Assembly (NCBI RefSeq): GCF_004283755.1
Contig: NZ_SHMH01000004.1
Coordinates: 310,001-374,000 of the forward strand
DNA length: 64,000 nucleotides
DNA from: Pseudoxanthomonas winnipegensis
GTDB lineage: Bacteria; Pseudomonadota; Gammaproteobacteria; Xanthomonadales; Xanthomonadaceae
Direction: 5' to 3'
Each line of letters begins with the position of its first letter. Position 1 is the first letter of the stretch. Positions 20,138-28,377 of this stretch are shown here, piece after piece. A program made the position numbers and the translations under genes. The notes under the pieces were generated by a model that saw only the letters and a program-made list of their open reading frames with translations, was not told the DNA's origin and searched no databases.

Positions 20138-20950
20138 TCAGGACCGGTAGCGCCCCGGTGTGGTGCCGGTATGGGCCTTGAAGATCCGCTGGAAATGGCT
20201 CTGATCGGCAAAGCCGAGATCGGCGGCGACGTCGGCCAACGCGTCGCCTGCCTGCAGACGCGTGCGCGCCTGGTTGATCGCCTGGTTCAACTGCCAGGCA
20301 TGCGGGGTGAGGCCGGTCGCGGCGCGGAACATGCGGATCATCTGGTAGCGGCTCAGGCCGGCCATGTCCGCCAGTTCCTGAAGCGAGCGCATCTCGGCGC
20401 CGGACTGGTGCAACGCGTCCAGCACCGGCCGCAGTCGCTGGTGGCTCGCGCCGGTTTCCCGCGGCGGGAAGACGCGTTGTGCCGGCAGGCGGCAGAAGCG
20501 TGCGACGAAGGCGAGGAGGGCGGCCTCCTTCTCCTGGATATCGGCGGTGGAAAACAGCAGCGCATTGAGTCGGCAGAAGGCCTGGTAGTGCGCGGGCTCA
20601 GCGCTCACACGGATCGGCGCGCGCTCCAGCGCCTGCGCCTGCGGCCGCTGCGCCTGCAGCACGCGCTGCAGCCAGCGCGCATCCAGATGCAGCATCTGGT
20701 AGCTCCAGGCGCTGCCCGGGGCGGGATTGCAGGCATGCACGCGCGCAGGCGGGACCAGCACCAGCGAGCCCGGCTGCAGCACGACCGGCCCCTCGGGCGC
20801 GCCGGTAAAGACGCTGGTGCCCTCATCGACCGCGCCGATGGAAAAGGTCGGATGGCTATGCGGCCGGTAACAGGCGCGGCTCTGCCACGCACGCCTGCTC
20901 TCTACATGCGGCATGGCCGGATCGCGCCAGAACTGCGGGGCAGGTTTCAT
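20138..20950 (-). CDS. AraC-family transcriptional regulator
   Basis: A 270-residue regulator. The N-terminal cupin-like sensing domain (HSHPTFSIGAVDEG, about 34-47, and LQPGSLVLVPPARVHACNP) is the AraC-binding type. The C-terminal 100 residues hold two helix-turn-helix units: LQELADMAGLSRYQMIRMFRAATGL is the first (written here as two joined parts around 190-214), and ADVAADLGFADQSHFQRIFKAHTG around the second, ending in PGRYRS. The gene precedes the LysE-type exporter and probably activates it in response to the exported compound. The ATG at 20950 is assigned by domain limits; a second ATG 10 codons later is possible. Confidence 0.88.
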   Translation of the reverse strand: MKPAPQFWRDPAMPHVESRRAWQSRACYRPHSHPTFSIGAVDEGTSVFTGAPEGPVVLQPGSLVLVPPARVHACNPAPGSAWSYQMLHLDARWLQRVLQAQRPQAQALERAPIRVSAEPAHYQAFCRLNALLFSTADIQEKEAALLAFVARFCRLPAQRVFPPRETGASHQRLRPVLDALHQSGAEMRSLQELADMAGLSRYQMIRMFRAATGLTPHAWQLNQAINQARTRLQAGDALADVAADLGFADQSHFQRIFKAHTGTTPGRYRS

Positions 20951-21089
20951 GAGGGCATCAGGATGGCATGCCGGTGGCCGTGCGCGCGATGGCGGTTTAG
21001 TCGAAGAGGATGTTTGGTCAGCTGCTTTGCTGCGCTGGCTCGCTCGTTCGTGCAGGAGCGCGACAGCGGGAGCAACGGCAACGGCGCAA

Positions 21090-21283
21090 CCCCTCCCCAG
21101 CCCTCCCCTTGGCCTTCGGCCAAAGGGAGGGAGCAAAAGCACAGCCCGTCATCCCTAAGATCGACGATCGGCACTGCTGTTCGCGAATCAAGCGGACAGC
21201 AACACCGCCCAGTAGTCCTTGCCGATCGCATGATCGGCCCCCTCCCTTTCGCGAAGCGAAGGGGAGGGCTGGGGAGGGGTGCT
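21090..21283. repeat. inverted pair of CCCTCCC-type palindromes (family D)
   Basis: Two elements face each other. At 21090-21133 a CCCCTCCCCAGCCCTCCCC arm leads into a palindrome with a GGCCTTCGGCC core. At 21236-21283 a CCCTCCC palindrome with core TTCGCGAAGCGAA leads out into GGGGAGGGCTGGGGAGGGG. The mirror-image layout is like a BIME of paired REP sequences. Confidence 0.8.
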
Positions 21284-21375
21284 CTTCGCATCATGCTCGG
21301 CTGGCGCAACCCACTTCCGGCCTCAACTTGCTATGCACGGAAATGGGCAAAGCCGCAGCTTCACACTCTGCTGCT

Positions 21376-21407
21376 CGATCAATCGATCAATCGATCAATC
21401 GATCAAT
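21376..21407. repeat. octanucleotide repeat (CGATCAAT)x4
   Basis: Four perfect copies of CGATCAAT plus a partial fifth, 47 bp downstream of the Mur-ligase gene stop. Each unit holds a GATC site. Confidence 0.9.
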
Positions 21408-21453
21408 CAGCGATACCAGCGAGTCCGAGTCGCGCAGTTGCGGGACCGTTGTT

Positions 21454-23232
21454 CTATCCGGCTGGATCCATCGCCTGCTCCGGAACCGCAGCCCCCGCCC
21501 GCCACCCCAAAGCGGCCATCTCATCCAGCAGCGCCACCACCTGCGCGCGGTTGGCCAACTCGTGCACAGGCAGTACCAGCAGATCGCCTTCGCTTGCCCA
21601 AGCGAGCAGACTACGCGCGGCCTGCACCTCATCTGCCCGCAGCTGCACGCGTTGCGGATCCAGGCCATCGGCCAGCAGCTGCGCATGCATCAGCGCCGGT
21701 ACCGAATCGGCATCGCGGCCGCGGGCATAACCCGGCAGCTCCTTGAGGATCACCCGCTCCGGCGCGTACGCCGCCGCGACATGCGCGACCGCGCGCAGAT
21801 CCTCGTCCTGGCGATTGCCGGCGTGGCCCAGCAGCAGCCCCAACCGGCCGCCGCGTCGCGAAGCGTCGAGCGCATCGAGCAGGCTGCGCAGGCCCTCAGG
21901 ATTGTGGGCATAGTCCACGACCACGCGCGTGCTGCCGAACATCCAGCGCTGCAGCCTTCCGGGGTTGTCGTCCGGGTCCTGCCCGAAGCAGGCGAGCACG
22001 TGCGCAATGATCCCCGGCGCGATACCCAGCAGGGCGCCGGCCAGAGCGCCCGCCGCCAGGTTGCCCAGGTTGTAGCGCGCGCGATCGCCCAGACTCAGCG
22101 GCATCGCGGCGGTAGGGCCGAGGTCGTGTTCGATGCCCGCCAGCGCCAGCCACAGATGCGCGTCGCGCACGCCGCAGGTCGGCTTGCCGAGCGCGCGATG
22201 CAGTCGCAGCAGCGGCTGGTCGAAATCCAGCGCGAACCACGCCAGCGGACACGACAGTGCGGTGGACTGCGTGCGCAGGAACGCATCGTCCGCATTGAGC
22301 ACCAGATGCGCGCCCACGCCCACCGCGCGGGCCACGCTGAGCTTGACCTGCGCCAGCATGTGCAGGTCATGCACGCCGAACTCGCCGAAGTGGTCGTGCG
22401 CCACATTGGTCACCACCGCCACATCGGCCTGTTCGATCGCCAGACCGTGACGCAGCAGCCCACCACGCGCGGTCTCCAGCACGGCGGCGCGGGCCTGGCC
22501 TTGGCGCAGCGCCTCGCGCGCGCCGGCCGGCCCGGAGAAGTCGCCGCTGTCCAGCGCCTGGCCCTGGAAGAACACACCATCGGTGCAGCAGTACGCGGTG
22601 TCCCCGACATGCGCCTGGCACAGCGCGGCCAGCAGGCGCGTGGTGGTGGTCTTGCCGTTGGAGCCGGTCACCAGCGCGGTCGGGATGCGATGCAGGCGCG
22701 GCCAGGGCACGTGCGCCGGATCGGGCAGCTCGTCGACGAACCAGCTGCGCGCACCACTGCCGCTGCCCAGCGTCAGTTCGTCCTCGTCCAGCAGGAAGGG
22801 CAGGGCGCGGGCGCGCGCCTTGCGCTGCAGGGCGAGCAGGGTCGGCTGCGCCTCGGCCGCGGCGCTGGCCTGCAGCGTGCGCGTGGCCAGCGCGATGTCC
22901 CAGGTGGCCGCATCGCCGGGCGCGTGCAGCGGCTCGGCCGGGCTGTTGCTGGCGATCCACCACGCCCAGACGTTCAGCGCGGTGGCGGTGTGCAGCTGAT
23001 CCAGCGGCGCGGAGAAGGCGAGCGTGGCGCCGCTGGCGTGGCGATGCCGATAGCGCGCGCCGGCCGGCCAGCCCAGCCGCGCCACGGCCTCGCGCACCAG
23101 CGCGTCCCAGCGCCGCAGCGCGTCCAGGTCGAACGCCTGCCCGGCCGCGCTTTCCAGCGCCGTGCCGGTGTCGGCGAAGTAGACATTGGGGCCGGTCAAC
23201 CGACGCGCGTGTCGATAGGGCAGGGCCTGCAT
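21454..23232 (-). CDS. Mur ligase family protein, cyanophycin synthetase paralogue lacking the ATP-grasp domain
   Basis: A 592-residue protein. Residues about 10-165 resemble the N-terminal region of the neighbouring cyanophycin synthetase (LTGPNVYF here against YVGPSIYA there). Residues about 185-590 are a Mur ligase unit: P-loop GSNGKTTTT (190-198), ETARGGLLRHG, NVAHDHFGEFG and VVVDYAHNPEGLRSLLDAL. The ATP-grasp domain that in cyanophycin synthetase adds aspartate is missing. It follows cphA by only 8 bp, so it is in the operon. It probably assists or modifies cyanophycin synthesis, for example by ligating one amino acid or a dipeptide; that is inference. Confidence 0.8.
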   Translation of the reverse strand: MQALPYRHARRLTGPNVYFADTGTALESAAGQAFDLDALRRWDALVREAVARLGWPAGARYRHRHASGATLAFSAPLDQLHTATALNVWAWWIASNSPAEPLHAPGDAATWDIALATRTLQASAAAEAQPTLLALQRKARARALPFLLDEDELTLGSGSGARSWFVDELPDPAHVPWPRLHRIPTALVTGSNGKTTTTRLLAALCQAHVGDTAYCCTDGVFFQGQALDSGDFSGPAGAREALRQGQARAAVLETARGGLLRHGLAIEQADVAVVTNVAHDHFGEFGVHDLHMLAQVKLSVARAVGVGAHLVLNADDAFLRTQSTALSCPLAWFALDFDQPLLRLHRALGKPTCGVRDAHLWLALAGIEHDLGPTAAMPLSLGDRARYNLGNLAAGALAGALLGIAPGIIAHVLACFGQDPDDNPGRLQRWMFGSTRVVVDYAHNPEGLRSLLDALDASRRGGRLGLLLGHAGNRQDEDLRAVAHVAAAYAPERVILKELPGYARGRDADSVPALMHAQLLADGLDPQRVQLRADEVQAARSLLAWASEGDLLVLPVHELANRAQVVALLDEMAALGWRAGAAVPEQAMDPAG

Positions 23233-23240
23233 GGCGCGGC

Positions 23241-26012
23241 TCAGTCGGTCTCACGGCGGAACACCAGACCCCGCGCGTCCTGCACCACGCCCTCGGGCAG
23301 CGCGTCGGGCGTCTCCTCGTCGTCCTGCGCGTGCGTGGTCCGCTGCACGGGCGAAGGCGCGGCGCTGCCCTCGGCGCGGAACTTGGTGATCTGCTTCCAG
23401 GTGCGGCTGAGCTGGTCGGCGAAGATCAGCACCAGGTCGCCCGGCCGGCCCATTCGCAGCGCGGCGTCCACGGCCTGCTGTTCGTCGGGAATCAGTTCGA
23501 TGGCCTCGGCGTCCACGCCCGCCGCGTGCAGGGCGCGGGCCAGGCGCTGCGGCACCTCGTCCTCGCCGCGTCCGCGCAGCGCGTCGTCGCGGCGCAGGAT
23601 GTAGTGGTCGAACTGGCCGGCCACCGCGCGGGCGACGGCATCGATGTCGGTATCGCGGCGATCGCCCGGCGCGCTCAGCACCACGATGCGCCGGCCGTCC
23701 ACGTCCATGCGGCGCGCCAGGTCGGTCATGGTCGCCGCGGCGTGCGCGTTGTGCGCGTAGTCCATCAGCACCTTGAAGGGATGTTCCTCGAACAGGTTGA
23801 GCCTTCCTGGCGACTGGAAGAAGGTGGTGTCGAAGGTGCGCAGGCCCTGGCGGATCGCCTCGAGCCTGAGCCCCAGCGCGAAGGCCATCGCCGCGGCGAA
23901 CATCGCGTTGGACACGTTGTGCGTGGCGCGGCCCTCCAGCGTGGCCGGGATCAGATGCGTCCACAGCAGCGGCAGATGCGCGCCCTTGTCGTAGAGCGTG
24001 ATCATCTGGCCGTTGACGCCGTCCTCCAGCGCGCAGGCGCGGCCGCCGGCGCGGATATGCGCACGCACCAGCGCATGGGAAGGGTTGGTGGTGACGTAGC
24101 AGACGTTGCGCGCCTGCGTGTAGGCGGACATGCGCAGCACCAGCGGGTCGTCGGCGTTGAGCACCGCGCAGTCGCGCGCCACCTCCACCACGATGCGCTT
24201 GACCCGCGCCAGCTGCGCCAGCGTGTCCACGCCACGCGCGCCCAGGTGATCGGCGGCGACGTTGAGCACCGCGCCTACGTCCACCTCCGGCACGCCCAGC
24301 CCGGCGCGCAGCAGGCCGCCGCGCGCGGTCTCGAGCAGGGCGATGTCGATCTGCGGATCGCCCAGCACCATGCGCGCGGCGAGCGGGCCGGTCATGTCGC
24401 CCTCAACGGTGCGCTGGCCGTCGATGTACACCCCGTCGGTGCTGGTCATGCCCGGCACGTGGCCGGCCATCTTGGCGATGTGCGCCAGCATGCGCGCGGT
24501 GGTGGTCTTGCCGTTGGTGCCGGTCAGCGCCGCGATCGGCACGCGCGACGGTGTGCCGGGCGGGAACAGCATGTCCAGCACCGGCCCGGCCGCATCGCGC
24601 GGGCGGCCCTCGCTGGGCGCCACGTGCATGCGCAGGCCGGGCGCGGCGTTGACCTCGCAGATCGCCCCGCCCACCTCGCGATGGCTGCGCGCGATGTCCG
24701 GGCTGATGAAGTCCACGCCGGCCACGTCCAGGCCGATCGCGCGCACCGCGCGCTCCGCCATGTCGCGGTTGTCGGGGTGGATCAGGTCGGTGACGTCGGT
24801 GGCGGTGCCGCCGGTGGACAGGTTGGCGGTGGCGCGCAGGTACACCACCTCGCCGGCCGCCGGCACGCTGAAATGGCCGTAGCCGACGCGTTCGAGCATG
24901 GCGTCGGCCTGTTCGTCCAGCTCCAGCTGGGTCAGCACCTTCTCGTGGCCGATGCCGCGGCGCGGGTCGGCGTTGACCCGGTCGACCAGCTCGGCGATGT
25001 CGGCCATGCCATCGCCGACCACATGCCCGGGCGTGCGCCGGGTGGCGGCGACCAGCGCACCGTCCACCACCAGCAGGCGGTGGTCGTCGCCGGCGATGTA
25101 GGTCTCCACGATCACCGAGCGTGCGTGTTCCCGCGCGGCCTCGAAGCCGGCGGCGATCTCCTCCGGCGTGGACAGGTCGATGCTGATGCCGCGGCCGTGG
25201 TTGCCGTTGTAGGGCTTGGTGACCACCGGGCCGCCCAGCGCGCGCGCGGCGCGCACCGCGCCTTCCAGCGTGGTGACCAGGCGCTGCTGCGGCACCGGCA
25301 GCCCCAGTCCGGCCAGCAGATGGTTGGTGGCCTCCTTGTCGCTGGCCAGCTCGACCGCCAGATGCGGCGTGCGTCCGGTCAGCGTGGCCTGGATGCGCTG
25401 CTGATAGCGGCCGTGGCCGAACTGGATCAGCGAATGGGTGTCCAGCCTCAGCCACGGAATCCCGCGCGCCTGCGCCGCGGCGACCAGCGCGGCGGTGGAC
25501 GGGCCCAGTGCGCGCCGCTGCGCGTAGAGGATGTAGTCGACCCTGGCCGTGTCCCAGCTCCAGCCATCGTCCGGTGCCGCCTCGTCGCGCAGGGGTGCGG
25601 GCAACAGCGAGGTGAGCAGGCGCAGGGCCAACTCGCCGGCGGCCAGGCCTTCCTCGCGCTGGGTGTAGGCATAGACCACCCGCTCCAGGCCCGGCGGCGC
25701 ATCTTCGCCGAGCAGTGTCGCGCCGAAGCGCACGTCCTCGCCGGCCATGGCCTGCACCGCCAGCGCCATGTGCTGCAGGACCTCGCTCAGCGGCAGGCCA
25801 TCGCCCGCGCGCAGGCGCTGGGCGAAGTCGCCGTGCGCGGCCAGGCCGGGCACGGCGGCCAGCAGCGCCTCGGCCAAGGCCGGCCCCAGCCGGCCGCTGG
25901 GCCAGTCGCGCAGATCGCCAGGGTCCAGGTCCAGCCGGATCACCGGCTCGTGCGCGTAGATCGAGGGGCCTACATAGACCGCGCGTTCGACGATGCGCAG
26001 GGGCCGGCTCAT
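23241..26012 (-). CDS. cphA: cyanophycin synthetase
   Basis: A 923-residue enzyme that makes multi-L-arginyl-poly-L-aspartate from Asp, Arg and ATP. Order of domains: N-terminal domain (about 1-160), ATP-grasp domain that adds aspartate (about 200-470; VELASDKEATN, VVTKPYNGNHGRGI, EVNAAPGLRMH), then a Mur-ligase-type domain that adds arginine (P-loop GTNGKTTTA from 498, LLETARGGLLRAGLG, NVAADHLG, VLMDYAHNAHA). Length is typical. The ATG overlaps the cyanophycinase stop by 4 bp (ATGA). The operon order is cyanophycinase, synthetase, shortened paralogue. The polymer is a nitrogen, carbon and energy reserve. Confidence 0.93.
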   Translation of the reverse strand: MSRPLRIVERAVYVGPSIYAHEPVIRLDLDPGDLRDWPSGRLGPALAEALLAAVPGLAAHGDFAQRLRAGDGLPLSEVLQHMALAVQAMAGEDVRFGATLLGEDAPPGLERVVYAYTQREEGLAAGELALRLLTSLLPAPLRDEAAPDDGWSWDTARVDYILYAQRRALGPSTAALVAAAQARGIPWLRLDTHSLIQFGHGRYQQRIQATLTGRTPHLAVELASDKEATNHLLAGLGLPVPQQRLVTTLEGAVRAARALGGPVVTKPYNGNHGRGISIDLSTPEEIAAGFEAAREHARSVIVETYIAGDDHRLLVVDGALVAATRRTPGHVVGDGMADIAELVDRVNADPRRGIGHEKVLTQLELDEQADAMLERVGYGHFSVPAAGEVVYLRATANLSTGGTATDVTDLIHPDNRDMAERAVRAIGLDVAGVDFISPDIARSHREVGGAICEVNAAPGLRMHVAPSEGRPRDAAGPVLDMLFPPGTPSRVPIAALTGTNGKTTTARMLAHIAKMAGHVPGMTSTDGVYIDGQRTVEGDMTGPLAARMVLGDPQIDIALLETARGGLLRAGLGVPEVDVGAVLNVAADHLGARGVDTLAQLARVKRIVVEVARDCAVLNADDPLVLRMSAYTQARNVCYVTTNPSHALVRAHIRAGGRACALEDGVNGQMITLYDKGAHLPLLWTHLIPATLEGRATHNVSNAMFAAAMAFALGLRLEAIRQGLRTFDTTFFQSPGRLNLFEEHPFKVLMDYAHNAHAAATMTDLARRMDVDGRRIVVLSAPGDRRDTDIDAVARAVAGQFDHYILRRDDALRGRGEDEVPQRLARALHAAGVDAEAIELIPDEQQAVDAALRMGRPGDLVLIFADQLSRTWKQITKFRAEGSAAPSPVQRTTHAQDDEETPDALPEGVVQDARGLVFRRETD

Positions 26013-26851
26013 GTCGGCTCCCGCGCCAGCGTGCCGGGCGAGGCCGTGCGCGTGGCCAGGTTGTAGGTGGCCCCGGCCAGCAGCAGATGCATCTTCAGGC
26101 CGAGCATGCACACCGGGTCGCGCTCGCTGGCCTCGGCCATGGAGGAGAACTCCAGCTCGCCCGCATCGACCACCGTGACCGCGCCGGAGCCTTCCACTTC
26201 CAGCGTGTTGTCCGGGCCGATGAAGGCCGCGGTGTCCTCGTCCAGGCCGATGCCGATGGCGAAGGGGTTGTAGGCCAGCGCCGCCAGCAGCCGGCCCAGC
26301 CGGTCGCGCTGGCGGAAGTGCTGGTCGATCACGAAGCGGTTGGTCAGGCCCAGACCGGGCGCCAGGCGCACCGAATCGGCCTGTGGTGCCGAGCCCTCGC
26401 GGCCGAAGGCGATCATGTGCTCGGACAGGATCGCCGCCCCGGCGCTGGTGCCGCCGACCGGGATCCCGGCCGCGTTGCGCGCGCGGATCAGCTGCGCGGC
26501 CGGCGTGCCGCCCAGCAGCGTGGACAGCCGCAGCTGGTTGCCGCCAGTGAAGAAGATCGCGCTGGCCTGTTCGATCCGCGCCAGCCGCGCACGGTCCTGG
26601 CCGTCGCGGCGGGTGCCGAAGTCCAGCACCTCCACCTGGCGCGCGCCGAGTTCCTCAAACAACTGTTCGTAGCGCGGCCCGGCCTCGCGCGACTGGCTGG
26701 CCGTGGGGATCACCGCGATCCGTGCCGCCTTGCCCCCTGCCAGCGCCACGAAGCGGCGCAGGATGCGCGCATCGCGCCCCTTGTCCTCGGCCCCGCCGAT
26801 CGGCACCAGCCAGCCCCGCGCCGCGCCTTCGGCCACCTTGCTCGGACACAT
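26009..26851 (-). CDS. cphB: cyanophycinase (S51 family)
   Basis: A 280-residue serine peptidase that releases beta-Asp-Arg dipeptides from cyanophycin. The nucleophile is S136 in VGGTSAGAA, the S51-family elbow; the N-terminal stretch WLVPIGGAEDKG and FFTGGNQLRL are conserved substrate-pocket parts, and GIGLDEDTAAF is also typical. There is no signal peptide, so it acts on cytoplasmic granules. I start at the ATG at 26851; upstream frame extends without conservation. It is the first gene of the operon and overlaps cphA by 4 bp, so synthesis and breakdown enzymes are made together. No isoaspartyl dipeptidase gene is in the window. Confidence 0.92.
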   Translation of the reverse strand: MCPSKVAEGAARGWLVPIGGAEDKGRDARILRRFVALAGGKAARIAVIPTASQSREAGPRYEQLFEELGARQVEVLDFGTRRDGQDRARLARIEQASAIFFTGGNQLRLSTLLGGTPAAQLIRARNAAGIPVGGTSAGAAILSEHMIAFGREGSAPQADSVRLAPGLGLTNRFVIDQHFRQRDRLGRLLAALAYNPFAIGIGLDEDTAAFIGPDNTLEVEGSGAVTVVDAGELEFSSMAEASERDPVCMLGLKMHLLLAGATYNLATRTASPGTLAREPT

Positions 26852-27276
26852 GACGCCGCCGCTCCTCGCCCGTTCAAACAGGCCTGGCAACGTAGCACGC
26901 GGGGTGTGGGCGGGCTGTGCGATCGGCGCCAGCCTAGGCTTTGCATCCGTTTTCCTAGACCGTGCGCTGCGCGATGCCGATGGCACCATCGCATCCGACT
27001 GGGCTACAAGAGGCGCGTGAGGGGCTACGTGCTTTACTCGAACGATTCCATGCTCCGTGTTATGTATTGCCTGAAATGGATGGCTGGATAAGGTGACGTT
27101 AGGTTTGGCATAAAGCTCGCGGATCGTGCTGACTGCTCCTCCGCAATACCGTGCTTCGTGGTTCTCCGTGAGCGCAGGGGCAGGCCTTTCGGTTCATGGG
27201 TGTAAATAAGAACGACGACACAGCGACTTAATTGCGTGGGCCACCAGCCAAGCAGCAACAGACCTATAGGCCTGCG
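26852..27276. other. intergenic stretch; lower-GC from about 27010
   Basis: This region separates the cyanophycin operon from the lipoprotein gene. The first 160 bp carry the cyanophycin operon leader and are GC-rich. From about 27010 the composition drops markedly. A 74-codon frame at 27034-27258 (minus) has no recognisable domain or ribosome binding site and I do not call it. Confidence 0.55.
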
Positions 27277-27846
27277 TCATGGATTGGGGTTTCCTATCGC
27301 TAGGCCGGTGAAACCCCCGATTCGCACGACGACTTTGGATCTGTCGATGGACGGATTCTTCGCAGTGATGAGATCGATGTCTCGATTGAAGCGATTGAAG
27401 AACTTGCTTTGCGTGGACCAGGAACATGCAACAGGCATGAAGTATTCGCCCAAGTAAACGACTTCACCCGCATTTACAGAAAACTCCGCCTTAGGAATCT
27501 TGACGGCCTTCAGCATCGGATTAGCCACCCAAGGAGCCAAATAGTATTTGCCGGCCGGGAGGGCAAGAGCGTGCACATTGCCTTGATGGTCTGGGAAATC
27601 GCTTTTGAGTGCGTAACTGTCTACAGGTAGCAATGCAATCCCAGTGACGTAATACGGCGATTGCGCTGGAGCCACCTTGAGAAAGGTCGAAGCCGAAATG
27701 CACCGCTCCTGTGCTCCGGTGGATAGGACAACGACTCCTGATCCGGGGGCGACGCCGCCGACGCTCAGTTTTGCTGGATCGTATCGATTATCCAATGTCG
27801 CACAGGATGTCAGCAGAACAAGCATCGATACGATGGTCCATTTCAT
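27277..27846 (-). CDS. lipoprotein of unknown function, atypical base composition
   Basis: A 189-residue protein. The N-terminus MKWTIVSMLVLLTSCATLDN is a lipoprotein signal with lipobox LLTSC (cysteine 15), so it should be anchored in a membrane facing the periplasm. The rest has no membrane segments; the pattern LPAGKYYLAPWV...GEVVYLGEYF suggests a beta-rich domain somewhat like DUF2846-type lipoproteins, but I cannot assign it. AAGGAG lies seven bases upstream of the ATG. The gene has much lower GC, and more A/T-ending codons, than all others here, suggesting acquisition by transfer. It sits just upstream of the tRNA-Arg gene, on the opposite strand. Confidence 0.75.
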   Translation of the reverse strand: MKWTIVSMLVLLTSCATLDNRYDPAKLSVGGVAPGSGVVVLSTGAQERCISASTFLKVAPAQSPYYVTGIALLPVDSYALKSDFPDHQGNVHALALPAGKYYLAPWVANPMLKAVKIPKAEFSVNAGEVVYLGEYFMPVACSWSTQSKFFNRFNRDIDLITAKNPSIDRSKVVVRIGGFTGLAIGNPNP

Positions 27847-27975
27847 GGTCAACTCCTTGGGACGAGGGCGGCGAATCGGCAGATGGTCGTAATCGAAACA
27901 GAAATGTTGAAGCGCGGGTTTCCCCGGCATTGTGTGGATTTGAGACGCCATCCGCTACAATCGCTCCCCGCGCAT

Positions 27976-28052
27976 GGCCCCGTAGCTCAGCTGGATAGAG
28001 CGTCCCCCTCCTAAGGGGAAGGTCGCCCGTTCGAATCGGGCCGGGGTCACCA
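27976..28052 (+). tRNA. tRNA-Arg (anticodon CCU)
   Basis: A complete 77-base tRNA. The acceptor stem is GGCCCCG/CGGGGTC followed by discriminator A and an encoded CCA. The D arm is GCTC-AGCTGGATA-GAGC. The anticodon stem TCCCC/GGGGA encloses loop CTCCTAA, so the anticodon is CCT, which reads AGG. The T arm is GCCCG-TTCGAAT-CGGGC. AGG is a rare codon in this GC-rich genome, so this is a minor arginine isoacceptor. Confidence 0.97.
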
Positions 28053-28146
28053 TCGCGCAGCCATTTGGTGTGGCGAAATTTTCGCCAGCGCCGGGCCGGC
28101 CTTCGAAGTTGCGCGTGAAACCATGAGATGCCTTGTTTCACAGCGC

Positions 28147-28176
28147 TTGACAGGCTTGCGCTGCATGCGGTTCATT
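28147..28176 (+). promoter_or_regulatory. candidate promoter of the threonine operon
   Basis: A consensus -35 box TTGACA (28147-28152) is followed, after 18 bp, by a weak -10 box TTCATT (28171-28176). The predicted start of transcription, about 28183, falls almost on the ATG of the leader peptide, so the leader mRNA may have little or no 5' untranslated region. Confidence 0.5.
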
Positions 28177-28184
28177 AGCCGCCC

Positions 28185-28319
28185 ATGACGCACCTGCCCA
28201 CCCCTGCCGTGACCGCCAGCGCACCCTGCGCGGGCTTCGTCGCGGGCGCGGCGGGCATCGGCACGATTACCACCACCACGATCACCCGGATCCGGGTGCT
28301 GGTGGCCGTGCAAGCGTAG
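28185..28319 (+). CDS. thrL: threonine operon leader peptide
   Basis: A 44-residue open frame that ends in a run of regulatory codons: residues 25-36 hold four Ile (25, 28, 33, 36) and six Thr (27, 29-32, 34), in the stretch GTITTTTITRIRV, followed by Val/Leu codons. This is the hallmark of the attenuation peptide of the thrABC operon, where ribosome stalling on charged-tRNA shortage opens transcription. It precedes thrA by 91 bp with competing hairpins between. No Shine-Dalgarno sequence precedes the ATG. The N-terminal half (Ala/Pro-rich) carries no obvious signal. It is longer than the E. coli leader peptide. Confidence 0.8.
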   Translation: MTHLPTPAVTASAPCAGFVAGAAGIGTITTTTITRIRVLVAVQA

Positions 28320-28377
28320 GTTCTTCGCAAACACCGCCCCGCACCCGGATCAGGATGCGGGAGCCCCACATCCTGAT
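28283..28377 (+). promoter_or_regulatory. thr operon attenuator (competing RNA structures)
   Basis: Three pairings can be drawn. 28283-28298 is a self-complementary CACCCGGATCCGGGTG within the end of the leader peptide. Its right half, GATCCGGGTGC (28289-28299), is perfectly complementary over 11 bases to GCACCCGGATC (28341-28351), which would be the antiterminator. ATCAGGATG (28349-28357) pairs perfectly with CATCCTGAT (28369-28377) as the terminator stem. The second and third share bases 28349-28351. The U tract after the last stem is poor (GCGCGCGAGGCCTTCT), so termination could be weak or Rho-assisted. Confidence 0.65.

Larger units (their letters stand above)
20951..21453. other. gene-free intergenic stretch with repeats
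   Basis: About 500 bp between the AraC gene and the end of the cyanophycin operon. It holds the family D repeat pair (21090-21283) and a perfect octamer repeat (21376-21407). Open frames on both strands cross these repeats and look non-coding. Confidence 0.6.

Noticed and set aside
21376-21407. CRISPR-like reading of the octamer repeat
   Set aside because: Units are contiguous with no spacers and only 8 bp long; no cas genes are present.
27034-27258. A 74-codon minus-strand frame in the lower-GC patch
   Set aside because: No ribosome binding site, domain or signal peptide. It could be a remnant, but nothing supports a gene.
27976-28052. Use of tRNA-Arg as the integration site of a genomic island
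   Set aside because: The atypical DNA lies on the 5' side of the tRNA, while integrases normally target the 3' end. There is no integrase and no second copy of the tRNA end in the window.
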